From positions 124,001 to 188,000 of the forward strand of contig JAFYJV010000018.1 of assembly GCA_017537965.1 (NCBI GenBank): a stretch of 64,000 bases of DNA, read 5' to 3'. Both the position numbers and the translations under genes were made by a program. Under the pieces are notes generated by a model, which saw only the letters and a program-made list of their open reading frames with translations, was not told the origin of the DNA and did not search any database. Below, one piece after another: positions 1 to 8,660 of this stretch. Source of the stretch: Bacteroidales bacterium (lineage in GTDB: Bacteria; Bacteroidota; Bacteroidia; Bacteroidales; F082). Position 1 is the first letter of the stretch. Each line of letters begins with the position of its first letter.

Positions 1-1241
1 GCATCGATGATGTATTCCAGCGTCGGCGGATAAATGTCACGTTTGGCAATAGTATGGTCGGGACGGATGAGCATGATGGCGGGGTACAGGGCCACCGGAA
101 TGCTTTGGACAATAGTGTTGCCGCCTCCGTCGCGGCTGATGGTCGGGTACTCCACACCGAATTGTTCCGCCCAGGCCTGACAATCGCTGTTGTGGCCGTT
201 GGGGGAGATCTCCATGACGAACACATCGTGGCCGTTGCAGCCGTAGAGGCGGTAGGCTTCGGTCATGTCGTCCATGACGTCCTCGCTGAAAGGATCACCA
301 GTGAGGAAGAAGTTGATGAGCACAGCCTGACCGGCATCAAGGATGTCATAGAGATGGATTTCGTTGCCGTTAAGGTCGGTGCCGGTGAAGTCGGGCATGG
401 TTTCGCTGCTTCCGCCCGAGGTGGTGGTGACGGTTTCTTGGGCCATCTCACCAAGGTTGCCGTCGAGGTCGGCGGGCACGGCATAGATAGTGTATTCTAT
501 TTCTGGAGTCAATCCGTTAAAAGTATGGGAAAGGGTTTCCGAGCCAGGGATGCCATAGTTCCATAGGTATTCAGGGAGAGCGAGACCTGCTATGCTCATC
601 CATTCTTGGATCTCGCTTTCAGTGGCAATGGTGTAGGCATAAGAAGCACAATCCTCGTTGGGGGTGAACGTGACGGTGACTTCCGTCTCGGTAACTAAGT
701 CAATGCCAATGGCAACCTCAGGTGACGCAACGCAAGAATGCTGTTCCACGCCCTGGTTCTCCAAAGCGGTGATGACACTTTGGACATTGTTGATAGGCCA
801 TAGGTCTTGGATCACGATTTGACGGTCGGGCCTGATGAGGATCACGGTGGGGAAGGCCCCAATCAGATATTGGTCGTTGATAGTGCTGCCTCCTGCTGCA
901 CCGCTGATGGTGGGGTATTCCACGCCGTAGTTGGCGACCCAGTTCTGGCATACTGCATCGGAGTCCCTGTCGGAAATTTCCATATAAAACACATCGTGCA
1001 TGTTGCAACCGAAAGACTGGTACGACTGCACCATCATGGGTGCCGTGGTGTTGCACGCTCCACAGTTGTAATAGAAGAAGTCGATGAGGACATATTGTCC
1101 ACCGTCGAGGATGTCGAACAGGTGGACTTCGGTGCCGTGGCAGTCGGTGGCCGTAAAGTCAATGGCAGTCGTAAGAGGACATTGCGCCTTTACCCCGAGT
1201 CCAAGGGCCATCGCAATCAATAGGAGTGATAGTTTTTTCAT
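1..1241 (-). CDS. Secreted protein with two thioredoxin-fold (redoxin/TlpA-like) domains, C-terminus cut by window edge
   Basis: The reading frame starts at ATG 1241 and stays open to the left edge, so the C-terminus is missing. Residues 1-20 form a signal peptide ending in an Ala-Gln cleavage site. A first thioredoxin-like domain (about 22-165) carries a C60-G-A-C63 redox pair after a hydrophobic FDFF-type strand. It is followed by a fibronectin-III-like stretch (about 180-280) and a second thioredoxin-like domain that repeats the same pattern (HLYDILDAGQ, INFF, then EISPNG) but has no CxxC. Periplasmic or outer-membrane thiol-disulfide or peroxiredoxin-like function is inferred for domain one only. 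It lies 29 bases after lptD on the same strand and is probably cotranscribed with it. Confidence 0.75.
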   Translation of the reverse strand, partial: MKKLSLLLIAMALGLGVKAQCPLTTAIDFTATDCHGTEVHLFDILDGGQYVLIDFFYYNCGACNTTAPMMVQSYQSFGCNMHDVFYMEISDRDSDAVCQNWVANYGVEYPTISGAAGGSTINDQYLIGAFPTVILIRPDRQIVIQDLWPINNVQSVITALENQGVEQHSCVASPEVAIGIDLVTETEVTVTFTPNEDCASYAYTIATESEIQEWMSIAGLALPEYLWNYGIPGSETLSHTFNGLTPEIEYTIYAVPADLDGNLGEMAQETVTTTSGGSSETMPDFTGTDLNGNEIHLYDILDAGQAVLINFFLTGDPFSEDVMDDMTEAYRLYGCNGHDVFVMEISPNGHNSDCQAWAEQFGVEYPTISRDGGGNTIVQSIPVALYPAIMLIRPDHTIAKRDIYPPTLEYIID

Positions 1242-1270
1242 AGTTGTTCGGTTATATAGTTGATTGGTTG

Positions 1271-4102
1271 TCAATAATCCCTGAAGTCTTTTTTCTTCGT
1301 CAGTTTTAGGTCTTGCAGTGCTTGTGCCTTCACGTTGATGGTGAAGTTCCAACTCTTATAGTTACCGATAGGGATCCAGTTGAAGCGCATCTCCCAGCAA
1401 TGCAGGTCGCGGTAGATGTTGAGCGAAGTATAGGAGAGGCCGTGGTTGGTGAAGTCCCATCCGGTGGAGAAGGAGACTTTCCATTTCGGGCTGAGGCTGA
1501 CGTCGCCATTCACAGTGAGGGTTTGGACAATCTGGTTTGTGGCGATGCCCATGAAGGCGGCATAGGTCACGTTGGACGAATGCCGCAGGTTATAGCTAAG
1601 GGTCAGCGACCAGGGTGCGGTCCAATCGACATAGGCGTTGGGGTTGCCGAGGATGTCGTCAAGCTCTCCGGGGGTGACGAATTCCGATCCCGTGGCACGT
1701 CGAGTGATGTCGTCCTCGAAGCTTTGTTCGCCGTCGTTGTGTTGTAGCTTCTTCAGGTCGTTTTGGCTGAACGACCAGCTGAGGCTGAAGTTCCATGCCG
1801 AGTTGTTCTTGTGGAAGAGACGTCGGTTCTCGATGATCTCAAAGCGGTTGACACGGTGGCCAAGCGAGTCCATGACGTAGGGATCCCACACGCTGGAGTA
1901 AGTGACTTTGAGTTTTTTGAACAGCGTGGTACGGGCATTTACCGACATGTAGGAGAAGTTAAGCGAGTCCTGGGTGAGGTCGTAGTTGCCGGAGAAGCCC
2001 AGCGACTCAAGCAGCACCACTTTCTTCATGCCCGTGATGGTGTCGCTCTTTGACGGCACCTTCATGTCCAAAGTGTTGTTGAAGCTATAGGTGATTTGTC
2101 CCGAGCGGTTTGGCGACGGCGTTCCGTAGAGGGCGTTCATGAACATGTTGTAAACCTGTGTCTCTCCGTTGGCATCGATGTATTGGTTGTACACATTCCA
2201 TTTCGGGTCGCTGAAATCGGGTCGATAGGAGAAGCCGATGGTAGGGGTGAACACATGTCGTATGGCTCGGATAGGGCCTTTGGCGAAGTTGACCATGCCA
2301 TAGACCTTGGTGGTGATGTTGCTAGTGAAGTTGAAATCCACGATGTTGCGGAAGCCCCTGATGGTGTCAACCTGCAAGCAGCTGTCGGCGACATTCCATT
2401 GCCGTTCGACGCGGTTGAAGTACATATAGTCGTTGAACGTGGCCGAGCTGGTCCAGGTGAAGTGCTTGAAGAGCTTGATGGGCAGGTTGATGGGGATGGT
2501 GTGCTTGATGCCGTTCTGGGTGTATTTCTGGAGGTTCTCGAACCAACCCGAGAGGTCGTTCATCCATCCGCTGGGGAAGAGCAGGGTGTCGATGCCAGAG
2601 ACATAGTTCTTGGCGTTCATGGTGTAGTTGATGTTGAGATCCTTGTACCAATGTTTCTTGCCAGCCTTCCCGATTTTTTGGAAAGGATAGATGCGGTTGG
2701 CGGTCAGTGTCAGTTCGGGCAGGGCGACGGTGACCTGTTTGGTGAGGGTGTTTTGGCTGTGGCTGGCGTTGAGGGTGAGATAGACCTTGCCACCGAAGTT
2801 GGTTTGGTATGCGATACTGCTCTTGAAGGTGTTGCTGAGGTACTCGTTGGAGGTGGTGGCGTTGTATTTGTTGAAGTTGGAGCTGATGATGTTGACATCG
2901 GCTGAGAAGTTGTGTCTCGGATGAGCTTTTGGATCTTGCTTGTGGGTCCATTTCACCTTGAAGTCCATGCTTTCGTCGTAGTCGGCGGCGCCTTCGGAGC
3001 CGATCTTGTTGACGGCGAATCCCAAGGCGAGCGATCCGTTGTGCTTGTAGCGTTGTGCATAGCGCAGGGTAGGCTTGATGGCCCAGCTGCCACGGGTGTA
3101 GATGTCGCCCAGGATCTGCAAGTCGTAGTGCTCGTTGATGGCCCAGTAATAGCCGCCGTTTTCCAGATAGAAGCCTCGGTTGGCTGATTCACCGTAGGTG
3201 GGGATGATGAGTCCCGATTTCTGTCCCTTGGAGTTGGGGAAGATGGCGAATGGCAGCCCGATGGGCAACGGCACGTCCTGGATAGTGACGAATACGGGAC
3301 CCGTGACGATGATGTCGTTGGGGATGATCTTGGCTTTGTTGAAACGGAACTGGAAGTGGGGATGCTCCTTAAGGTTGCAGGTGGTGAAGCCTCCCGAGCG
3401 GATGTGGATGCTGTTGTCGTCCATCCTTTTGATCTTCTCGCCATGGATGTATCCGCCGCTTTCTTCGGTCCACACCTTGCGGATGATGCCCTTCTTGGTC
3501 TGGAAGTTATACGACATCTCCTCGGCTTCGAACTTGGTCTCACCCTGGGTGAAGTTGGGGGTGCCTTGAAGCCTACCCGTGGAGTCCGGGATGCCCTTTG
3601 CCGTGACCACGTTGGTGTTTAAGTCGAATTCCAGATAGTTGGCTTCCAGTGTGATGTCATCGTATTTCACCACGGCGTTACCGAAGTAGTAGAGGATCTT
3701 CTTTTTCATGTCCTGCACCACGGAATCGACAGCGGTGCGAGTGACCTTGACCTCGAAGGGGGAGTCTTTTTTCCTTGGGGGACGAACGGTTTTTATGGGT
3801 TGCGACAAGGAATCGTTGTTGTTTTGAAGCGTGTCGTTGGCTGGCAATAACGGATCGTCGGTTTCCAGTAACGAATCGATGGCAACAGAAAGCGTGTCGT
3901 CGTCGGTCTCCTCCATGACTGGTTTGACGGGTGGAACTGGCTCCAGCCAAAGCGTGTCAACCTGAGGGGGCGCGGGTGCCTGCTCCTTGTCGGGACTCAC
4001 CACATTGGATGGTGTCTTGCAGGCATGGATCATACAGGCCGTCGTAAGCGACAGGAAAAATGCCAATACTTGAAAAATATTATGTCGTGAGCGGCGTTCC
4101 AA
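1271..4102 (-). CDS. lptD: LPS-assembly outer-membrane protein LptD (OstA-like)
   Basis: The 943-residue protein has an N-terminal export signal, an acidic/proline-rich linker (about 30-110), an OstA/LptA-like beta-jellyroll segment (about 112-260, with the YYFGNAVVKYDDITLEA pattern) and a long C-terminal region of alternating aromatic beta-strands expected of an outer-membrane barrel. In characterised bacteria LptD accepts lipopolysaccharide from the periplasmic Lpt bridge and inserts it into the outer leaflet. Length and layout match the Bacteroidota form. A Cys at residue 23 or 28 lies near the signal, so lipidation is conceivable but not clear. It is divergent from the amidase gene and shares a 77-base intergenic region with it. 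The family call is firm; LPS transport itself is known from relatives. Confidence 0.85.
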   Translation of the reverse strand: MERRSRHNIFQVLAFFLSLTTACMIHACKTPSNVVSPDKEQAPAPPQVDTLWLEPVPPVKPVMEETDDDTLSVAIDSLLETDDPLLPANDTLQNNNDSLSQPIKTVRPPRKKDSPFEVKVTRTAVDSVVQDMKKKILYYFGNAVVKYDDITLEANYLEFDLNTNVVTAKGIPDSTGRLQGTPNFTQGETKFEAEEMSYNFQTKKGIIRKVWTEESGGYIHGEKIKRMDDNSIHIRSGGFTTCNLKEHPHFQFRFNKAKIIPNDIIVTGPVFVTIQDVPLPIGLPFAIFPNSKGQKSGLIIPTYGESANRGFYLENGGYYWAINEHYDLQILGDIYTRGSWAIKPTLRYAQRYKHNGSLALGFAVNKIGSEGAADYDESMDFKVKWTHKQDPKAHPRHNFSADVNIISSNFNKYNATTSNEYLSNTFKSSIAYQTNFGGKVYLTLNASHSQNTLTKQVTVALPELTLTANRIYPFQKIGKAGKKHWYKDLNINYTMNAKNYVSGIDTLLFPSGWMNDLSGWFENLQKYTQNGIKHTIPINLPIKLFKHFTWTSSATFNDYMYFNRVERQWNVADSCLQVDTIRGFRNIVDFNFTSNITTKVYGMVNFAKGPIRAIRHVFTPTIGFSYRPDFSDPKWNVYNQYIDANGETQVYNMFMNALYGTPSPNRSGQITYSFNNTLDMKVPSKSDTITGMKKVVLLESLGFSGNYDLTQDSLNFSYMSVNARTTLFKKLKVTYSSVWDPYVMDSLGHRVNRFEIIENRRLFHKNNSAWNFSLSWSFSQNDLKKLQHNDGEQSFEDDITRRATGSEFVTPGELDDILGNPNAYVDWTAPWSLTLSYNLRHSSNVTYAAFMGIATNQIVQTLTVNGDVSLSPKWKVSFSTGWDFTNHGLSYTSLNIYRDLHCWEMRFNWIPIGNYKSWNFTINVKAQALQDLKLTKKKDFRDY

Positions 4103-4114
4103 GTAAAAAACGAT

Positions 4115-4122
4115 TATTTTTG
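4115..4122 (+). promoter_or_regulatory. Predicted -7 box for the amidase gene
   Basis: The plus strand reads TATTTTTG, matching TAnnTTTG, 58 bases before the chosen amidase start. It lies on the lptD side of the lptD promoter, so the two divergent transcripts would overlap. Confidence 0.5.
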
Positions 4123-4144
4123 TGCCAAATTAGTAAAATCGGTG

Positions 4145-4152
4145 CAAATATA
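4145..4152 (-). promoter_or_regulatory. Predicted -7 box for lptD
   Basis: The minus strand reads TATATTTG, matching the Bacteroidota -7 consensus TAnnTTTG, 43 bases upstream of the lptD ATG. Confidence 0.5.
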
Positions 4153-4179
4153 GTTTTTATCTCTCAATACTTGACGGTT

Positions 4180-5442
4180 ATGAATCAACGAAAGCTTATA
4201 AAATTTGGTATGTTCCTGCTCGTTTTTCTGCTTCCGCTGGCATTATGGGCACAGCGTGGCGAGAAAATCACCACGGTGGTCATCGACCCCGGCCACGGAG
4301 GCAAGGACACGGGGGCTCTGGGTGCCATCAGCAAGGAGAAGGACTTGAACCTGACGGTTGCCCTGCTGACAGGGGAATATATCAAGAAAAACCTTCCTGA
4401 TGTCAAGGTGGTCTATACTCGCGAAAGGGATGTGTTTGTGACCTTGAACGAACGTGCCGCCATCGCGAACCGCAACAATGCCGATGTCTTCATCTCCATC
4501 CACTGCAACTCGACCGACAGTAAGGGTGCGTCGGCAGTGGGCGCGGAGACTTTTGTTCTGGGTGAGCACAAAAACGCTGCCAACCTCGAAGTGGCAAAGA
4601 AAGAAAACTCGTCCATCTTGTATGAGGAAGACGCCAGTGAACAGTATGGCGACTTCGACCTCGACAGTCCGGAAGCCTATATCGCACTTTCGTTGTTCCA
4701 AAAGGAATACCTCAACCAGAGTTTGCAGTTGGCAGCCAACGTCCAAGACCAGTTTTCGAAGCGGGTGGGACGCAAGGACCGTGGCGTACAGCAGGCGGGA
4801 TTTCTTGTGCTATGGAAGACGGCCATGCCCAGCATCCTTATCGAGTTGGGCTTCATCAGTAACGCCTCCGAGGAACGCTTCCTCGCTTCCTCTGACGGGC
4901 AGACCTACATGGCTTCCGCCATCTATCGGGCTTTCCGTGACTTCAAGGCAAGCTTTGAAGGGGAGAATCTGACGGTTAAAGAGCCACCAGCGATCGCTGA
5001 GAACAAGCCTGCTGAGACCAAACCTGTTGAGAACAAGCCCGCTGAGACGAAACCAGTCGAGACCACACCTGCTGTGACGGAACCTGTTGAAAACAAACCC
5101 GTTGTGTCAGAACCTGTAGTGGATGCCGACCCACAGACTGCGACCGCGCCCGAATCCGTTTCGGGCCCCGCCGTTTCGTTCAAGGTGCAAATAGCGACCC
5201 GTGACGTCAAAGTCCCTGTCACCGATCGCGCCTTCGCCAAGGTGAAGGATGTGGACGTGTATTTCTTCAACGGCGCCTATCGTTACACTTCGGGTGACTT
5301 CAAGACGAAACAAGAAGCCACCGAGCGGCAGGCGGAGGTGCGCAAACTCGGTTTCAGCGATGCCTTCGTGGTGGCTTTCATCAATGGGGAACGTGCCACC
5401 ATCAAGGAAGCGGAGAACGCACTGAAGAAGCAAAACCAATAG
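4180..5442 (+). CDS. N-acetylmuramoyl-L-alanine amidase (Amidase_3) with SPOR-like C-terminal domain
   Basis: This is a zinc amidase that cleaves the lactyl-peptide bond of peptidoglycan, in the AmiA/B/C family used in daughter-cell separation. I chose ATG 4180 because it gives a clean signal peptide (MNQRKLIKFGMFLLVFLLP, ending WAQ) and lies downstream of the promoter box; the longer in-frame start at 4060 would overlap lptD. Amidase_3 spans about residues 26-250, with the zinc ligands in DPGHGG and SIHCN and the catalytic Glu in IELGFIS. A low-complexity linker rich in P, E, K, T and V (about 270-340, repeated PAETKPVE-type units) leads to a SPOR-like domain (about 345-410) expected to bind denuded septal glycan. 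Confidence in function is high; septal targeting is inferred. Confidence 0.9.
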   Translation: MNQRKLIKFGMFLLVFLLPLALWAQRGEKITTVVIDPGHGGKDTGALGAISKEKDLNLTVALLTGEYIKKNLPDVKVVYTRERDVFVTLNERAAIANRNNADVFISIHCNSTDSKGASAVGAETFVLGEHKNAANLEVAKKENSSILYEEDASEQYGDFDLDSPEAYIALSLFQKEYLNQSLQLAANVQDQFSKRVGRKDRGVQQAGFLVLWKTAMPSILIELGFISNASEERFLASSDGQTYMASAIYRAFRDFKASFEGENLTVKEPPAIAENKPAETKPVENKPAETKPVETTPAVTEPVENKPVVSEPVVDADPQTATAPESVSGPAVSFKVQIATRDVKVPVTDRAFAKVKDVDVYFFNGAYRYTSGDFKTKQEATERQAEVRKLGFSDAFVVAFINGERATIKEAENALKKQNQ

Positions 5443-5459
5443 CGGATCCGCTTCGATCT

Positions 5460-5834
5460 TTATTTCGCGGCAATCATCTCAATTTCCACCAAGGCCTTCT
5501 TGGGCAGTTCCTTGACGGCAAAGGCAGCGCGTGCAGGGCAAGCACCGCTGAAGTATTTTCCATAGACGGCGTTCATGTCGCCGAAATAGCTCATGTCGGC
5601 CAGCAGACAGGTGGACTTCACCACGTTGTCGAAAGTGCAGCCTGCCTCGTTGAGGATGGCTTCCAGATTCTTCATGCACTGCTCGGCTTGGGCGGTGATG
5701 CCCTCGGGCATGACGCCGGTGGCAGGATCGATGGGGAGTTGTCCGGAGATGAACAGGAGTCCGTTGGCCTCAATGGCCTGGCTGTATGGCCCGATGGCAC
5801 CCGGAGCCTTGGTGGTAGCGATCGCTTTTTTCAT
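5460..5834 (-). CDS. ridA: RidA family reactive intermediate (enamine/imine) deaminase
   Basis: At 124 residues this is full length for RidA (YjgF/YER057c/UK114). It shows the GPYSQA motif near the N-terminus, LFISGQLPID, and the conserved Arg in PARAAFAV that binds substrate carboxylate, followed by VEIEMIA. RidA proteins hydrolyse 2-aminoacrylate-type imines released by PLP enzymes, protecting other PLP enzymes in the cytosol. It is a single gene convergent with the amidase, 17 bases away; its own TAnnTTTG box lies upstream. Confidence 0.93.
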   Translation of the reverse strand: MKKAIATTKAPGAIGPYSQAIEANGLLFISGQLPIDPATGVMPEGITAQAEQCMKNLEAILNEAGCTFDNVVKSTCLLADMSYFGDMNAVYGKYFSGACPARAAFAVKELPKKALVEIEMIAAK

Positions 5835-5864
5835 GATAAAAAATGTTTGATGTGTTTCTGCCTA

Positions 5865-5872
5865 CAAAAGTA
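5865..5872 (-). promoter_or_regulatory. Predicted -7 box for ridA
   Basis: The minus strand reads TACTTTTG, fitting TAnnTTTG, 31 bases before the ridA ATG. Confidence 0.5.
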
Positions 5873-5893
5873 CGTTTTATTTTCCATTTTTTG

Positions 5894-5901
5894 TACTTTT
5901 G
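5894..5901 (+). promoter_or_regulatory. Predicted -7 box for the FtsB/DivIC-like gene
   Basis: The plus strand reads TACTTTTG followed by CA, fitting TAnnTTTG, 20 bases before the ATG at 5922. Confidence 0.5.
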
Positions 5902-5921
5902 CAAAACAATATTGAAATGCC

Positions 5922-6218
5922 ATGACCTTCAGGAAAATTGTCAAGAAACTGACCAACCGTTATGTGATTGCCACCGTGGTTTTCGTGCTGGTAATAGTCT
6001 TCTTTGACCAGTTCAACCTGAAAAAGCAAGTGGAGTTGCATCGTGAGCTGAAGGAACAAGAGGCGGAGATTGAGCTTTTGGAAACCAATATCGCCCTTTA
6101 TAAGGACTCCTTGCGGATGGTGACAGAAGATCCCGAAGGCATGGAGCGCATCGCCCGTGAGAAGTATTTCATGAAACGCGACAACGAGGTGGTGTATAAA
6201 ATCTCCGATTCAGAATGA
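5922..6218 (+). CDS. FtsB/DivIC family septum-formation initiator
   Basis: The 98-residue protein has a basic N-terminus, one transmembrane segment (about 14-30, YVIATVVFVLVIVFF), then a heptad-rich coiled coil (about 34-70) and the characteristic C-terminal EGMERIAREKYFMK motif. These are the features of the bitopic divisome proteins FtsB/DivIC, which bind FtsL/FtsQ and help activate septal peptidoglycan synthesis. Its stop overlaps the next start (ATGA), so it is translationally coupled to the DUF5686 gene. The family is clear; the choice between FtsB and DivIC names is not. Confidence 0.85.
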   Translation: MTFRKIVKKLTNRYVIATVVFVLVIVFFDQFNLKKQVELHRELKEQEAEIELLETNIALYKDSLRMVTEDPEGMERIAREKYFMKRDNEVVYKISDSE

Positions 6219-8653
6219 AACCCATTCGAAACCCGCTTTCTTTGGCATGGAGGTTCCTTGCTGCGTTTGTCTTTGTGACCGTTGCTGCATTTGGCCAAAA
6301 GCAAGTGATTTGCGGGAAAGTCACCGACAAGCAAAACAGGCAGCCGTTGGCTTTTGTGAACGTGATGGTCAACGAAGGACAGTGTGGCGGCATCAGCGAC
6401 ATCGACGGGAAATACGAAATCAACTGTCCAGACCCGATTCGCAGCCTAAGGTTCTCGTGCTTGGGGTATAAGACAGTGGACACCGTGTTGGCTGACGGAC
6501 AACATCGTTTGAATGTCGCACTGCAACCGACAACGTTTCAGCTGAACGAAGTGACCGTCGAGGCAGGGGAGAATCCAGCCCATCGTATCATCGACAGCGT
6601 GATGGCCCATCGCAAGGACAACAATCCGAATTCGTTGGATGCATACCGTTATCATATCTATGACCAGATGGTGATCACCATTGACAGCAGCTTTAACGTT
6701 TTTTTGGATACGATTCAAAAAACGGAGAAGATGTCCTATTATGACAGCTTGCTGAAACGCAGCGACCTCATGATCATGGAGTCGTATTCGGAAGTGCTTT
6801 TCCGCTCGCCGGATCAGTTCCGTCAGAACGTGTTGGGCACCAAGATGTCGGGGTCGAAAAACGCACAAGCGGTGTATCTTGCCAGTAAGATGCAGAGTAC
6901 CAGTTTTTACGGCGAAACGGTGAACATTGCCGGGACGGATTATGTCAATCCCGTCAGCCAGAACAGCAAAAGCCATTATTTCTTTACCCTCGAATCGGTG
7001 TCGCCAGCTTGGGGGCCTGACTCGCTCTATGTGATCTCTTTCCATCCTTTCCGGGGAAGCACCTTCAATGGCTTGCGCGGCACCATGACCATCCATTCCG
7101 ACGGATGGGCGCTGCAAAGCGTGAAAGCGGCTCCCAACGAGCAAGGGGGGATCTATAACATCAGCATCCAGCAACTGTACCAAAAAGTCGAAGGGCAATG
7201 GTTTCCGAAACAGCTGAATACCAACTTGGTGTTTCCCAGTGTGGTGGCTGATCTGGATGGATATTCTTTCCCCATGGTTGCCATAGGAAAGAGCTATGTC
7301 TCGGATGTCGAGCTGCATCCGGTTCTTTCCAATAAGGCGTTTTCGGAAGTTGAAGTGGAGGTCCCGGAAGTGGCTGCCTACCGTGACGATGCCTTTTGGA
7401 CCCAGCATCGCATCGATTCCCTGACAGAAAGGATCTTGAACACCTATCATTTCATGGACTCTTTGACGGAGGGGAATGATATCTTTGACAGGGTGCTGGG
7501 CGTGAGTAGCAAGCTGATGGAGGAATCGTCGTTGCCGCTGGGACCTGTGGACCTGAATCTCGGCAGTATGTTTCGCTATTCTGCACTGCGAGGCTTCTAT
7601 GTTGGCTTGCATCTCTCTACGAACAATCGTTTCAACAAGCTTTTGCGTCTCGGTGGCTTCTGTGGCTATTGGACAAGGCTGAGGGATTTCGATTATGGCG
7701 TTGAAGGGAAGCTGATGCTCTATCCCGAAAGTCAAATGGAGCTGGGTTGGCGCTATGCCCATAAGTCATGGGCGATGGGCGAGTTCGGCGGCTTCGGCGA
7801 AGGCAGCAGTCTGCTTTCGGAAAACGAATACCGATACACTTTTTACGAAAATGTCATGGCCCGTGGCAACGTGATGGAGTGGTTTTACACTACCCGGTTT
7901 GCCCGCCATTTCAAGGCTTTTCTGACCTATGGATGCAGCGAGCGGCGTTATCATCTCCAGCCTTTCGACACCATGCCATCGACACACCTTACCATGGCAG
8001 AGGTCAAGATCCGTTTCGCATACAAGGAGAAGTTCGTGGGCATGTCGAATGGCATCAAGTCCCTGGGCACCGATTATCCTATCGTTTGGCTCTCTTGCCA
8101 GCGTTCGCTCAAGGGCTTTTTGGACGGCGAATATGATTTTTACCGATTCAAGTTGCAGGTGGAGAAGGATTTCCAAACCCATTATTGGGGCAAGTCGTCG
8201 CTGCTGTTGCAGGCGGGATATGCGTCGAAGGGTTGTCCGGTGCTGGAGACCTTCAATATCTTAGGGTCGTATGAGCCATTTGGACTTTACTCTCCCGGAT
8301 GTTTTGCCACTATGGGCGAAAGCGAGTTTTTCTGTGACCGTTTTGTGGCATTGTTCGTCGGCCACGACTTCCAAGGGATGCTTTGGACACCTGACGTTTC
8401 GTGGTTCCAGCCCCAGCTTTGTTTGGTGGGAAATTTCGGATGGGGCAACAGAAGGCCGGATGGCGATCCGTCGTTTGTGAATTTCAAGACCATGGAAAAC
8501 GGGTTTTTTGAGGGTGGCATTGTCGTCAAGGGCCTATTGAGTCTTCCATTGATGAAGATCGGTGCAGGAGTGTTTTCCCGCTTTGGTGCATACGCTTCTC
8601 CGAGGTATTGGGACAACCTCGCGTTCAAATGGAGCGCAACATTCAGTTTGTAG
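6215..8653 (+). CDS. DUF5686-type outer-membrane protein with carboxypeptidase-regulatory-like N-domain
   Basis: The 812-residue protein has a signal peptide (to about residue 28, ending FGQ), a CarboxypepD_reg-like beta-sandwich (about 30-110; GKVTDKQNRQPLAFVNV, ISDIDGKYEI), then a long region of the DUF5686 kind (HRIIDSVMAHRKDNNP and onward) and a C-terminal barrel-like stretch ending in FKWSATFSL, a typical outer-membrane C-terminus with a final aromatic-hydrophobic pattern. The architecture resembles TonB-dependent-receptor-like Bacteroidota proteins but no plug/TonB box is apparent. The biological role of the family is not established. It overlaps the FtsB/DivIC gene by four bases and is followed 7 bases later by apbE, suggesting one operon from 5922 to 10216. 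Confidence 0.75.
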   Translation: MKPIRNPLSLAWRFLAAFVFVTVAAFGQKQVICGKVTDKQNRQPLAFVNVMVNEGQCGGISDIDGKYEINCPDPIRSLRFSCLGYKTVDTVLADGQHRLNVALQPTTFQLNEVTVEAGENPAHRIIDSVMAHRKDNNPNSLDAYRYHIYDQMVITIDSSFNVFLDTIQKTEKMSYYDSLLKRSDLMIMESYSEVLFRSPDQFRQNVLGTKMSGSKNAQAVYLASKMQSTSFYGETVNIAGTDYVNPVSQNSKSHYFFTLESVSPAWGPDSLYVISFHPFRGSTFNGLRGTMTIHSDGWALQSVKAAPNEQGGIYNISIQQLYQKVEGQWFPKQLNTNLVFPSVVADLDGYSFPMVAIGKSYVSDVELHPVLSNKAFSEVEVEVPEVAAYRDDAFWTQHRIDSLTERILNTYHFMDSLTEGNDIFDRVLGVSSKLMEESSLPLGPVDLNLGSMFRYSALRGFYVGLHLSTNNRFNKLLRLGGFCGYWTRLRDFDYGVEGKLMLYPESQMELGWRYAHKSWAMGEFGGFGEGSSLLSENEYRYTFYENVMARGNVMEWFYTTRFARHFKAFLTYGCSERRYHLQPFDTMPSTHLTMAEVKIRFAYKEKFVGMSNGIKSLGTDYPIVWLSCQRSLKGFLDGEYDFYRFKLQVEKDFQTHYWGKSSLLLQAGYASKGCPVLETFNILGSYEPFGLYSPGCFATMGESEFFCDRFVALFVGHDFQGMLWTPDVSWFQPQLCLVGNFGWGNRRPDGDPSFVNFKTMENGFFEGGIVVKGLLSLPLMKIGAGVFSRFGAYASPRYWDNLAFKWSATFSL

Positions 8654-8660
8654 TTGAACG

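Noticed and set aside
4060..4179. Earlier in-frame start for the amidase
   Set aside because: It would overlap lptD and place the signal peptide 40 residues inside the protein; ATG 4180 gives a proper signal peptide.
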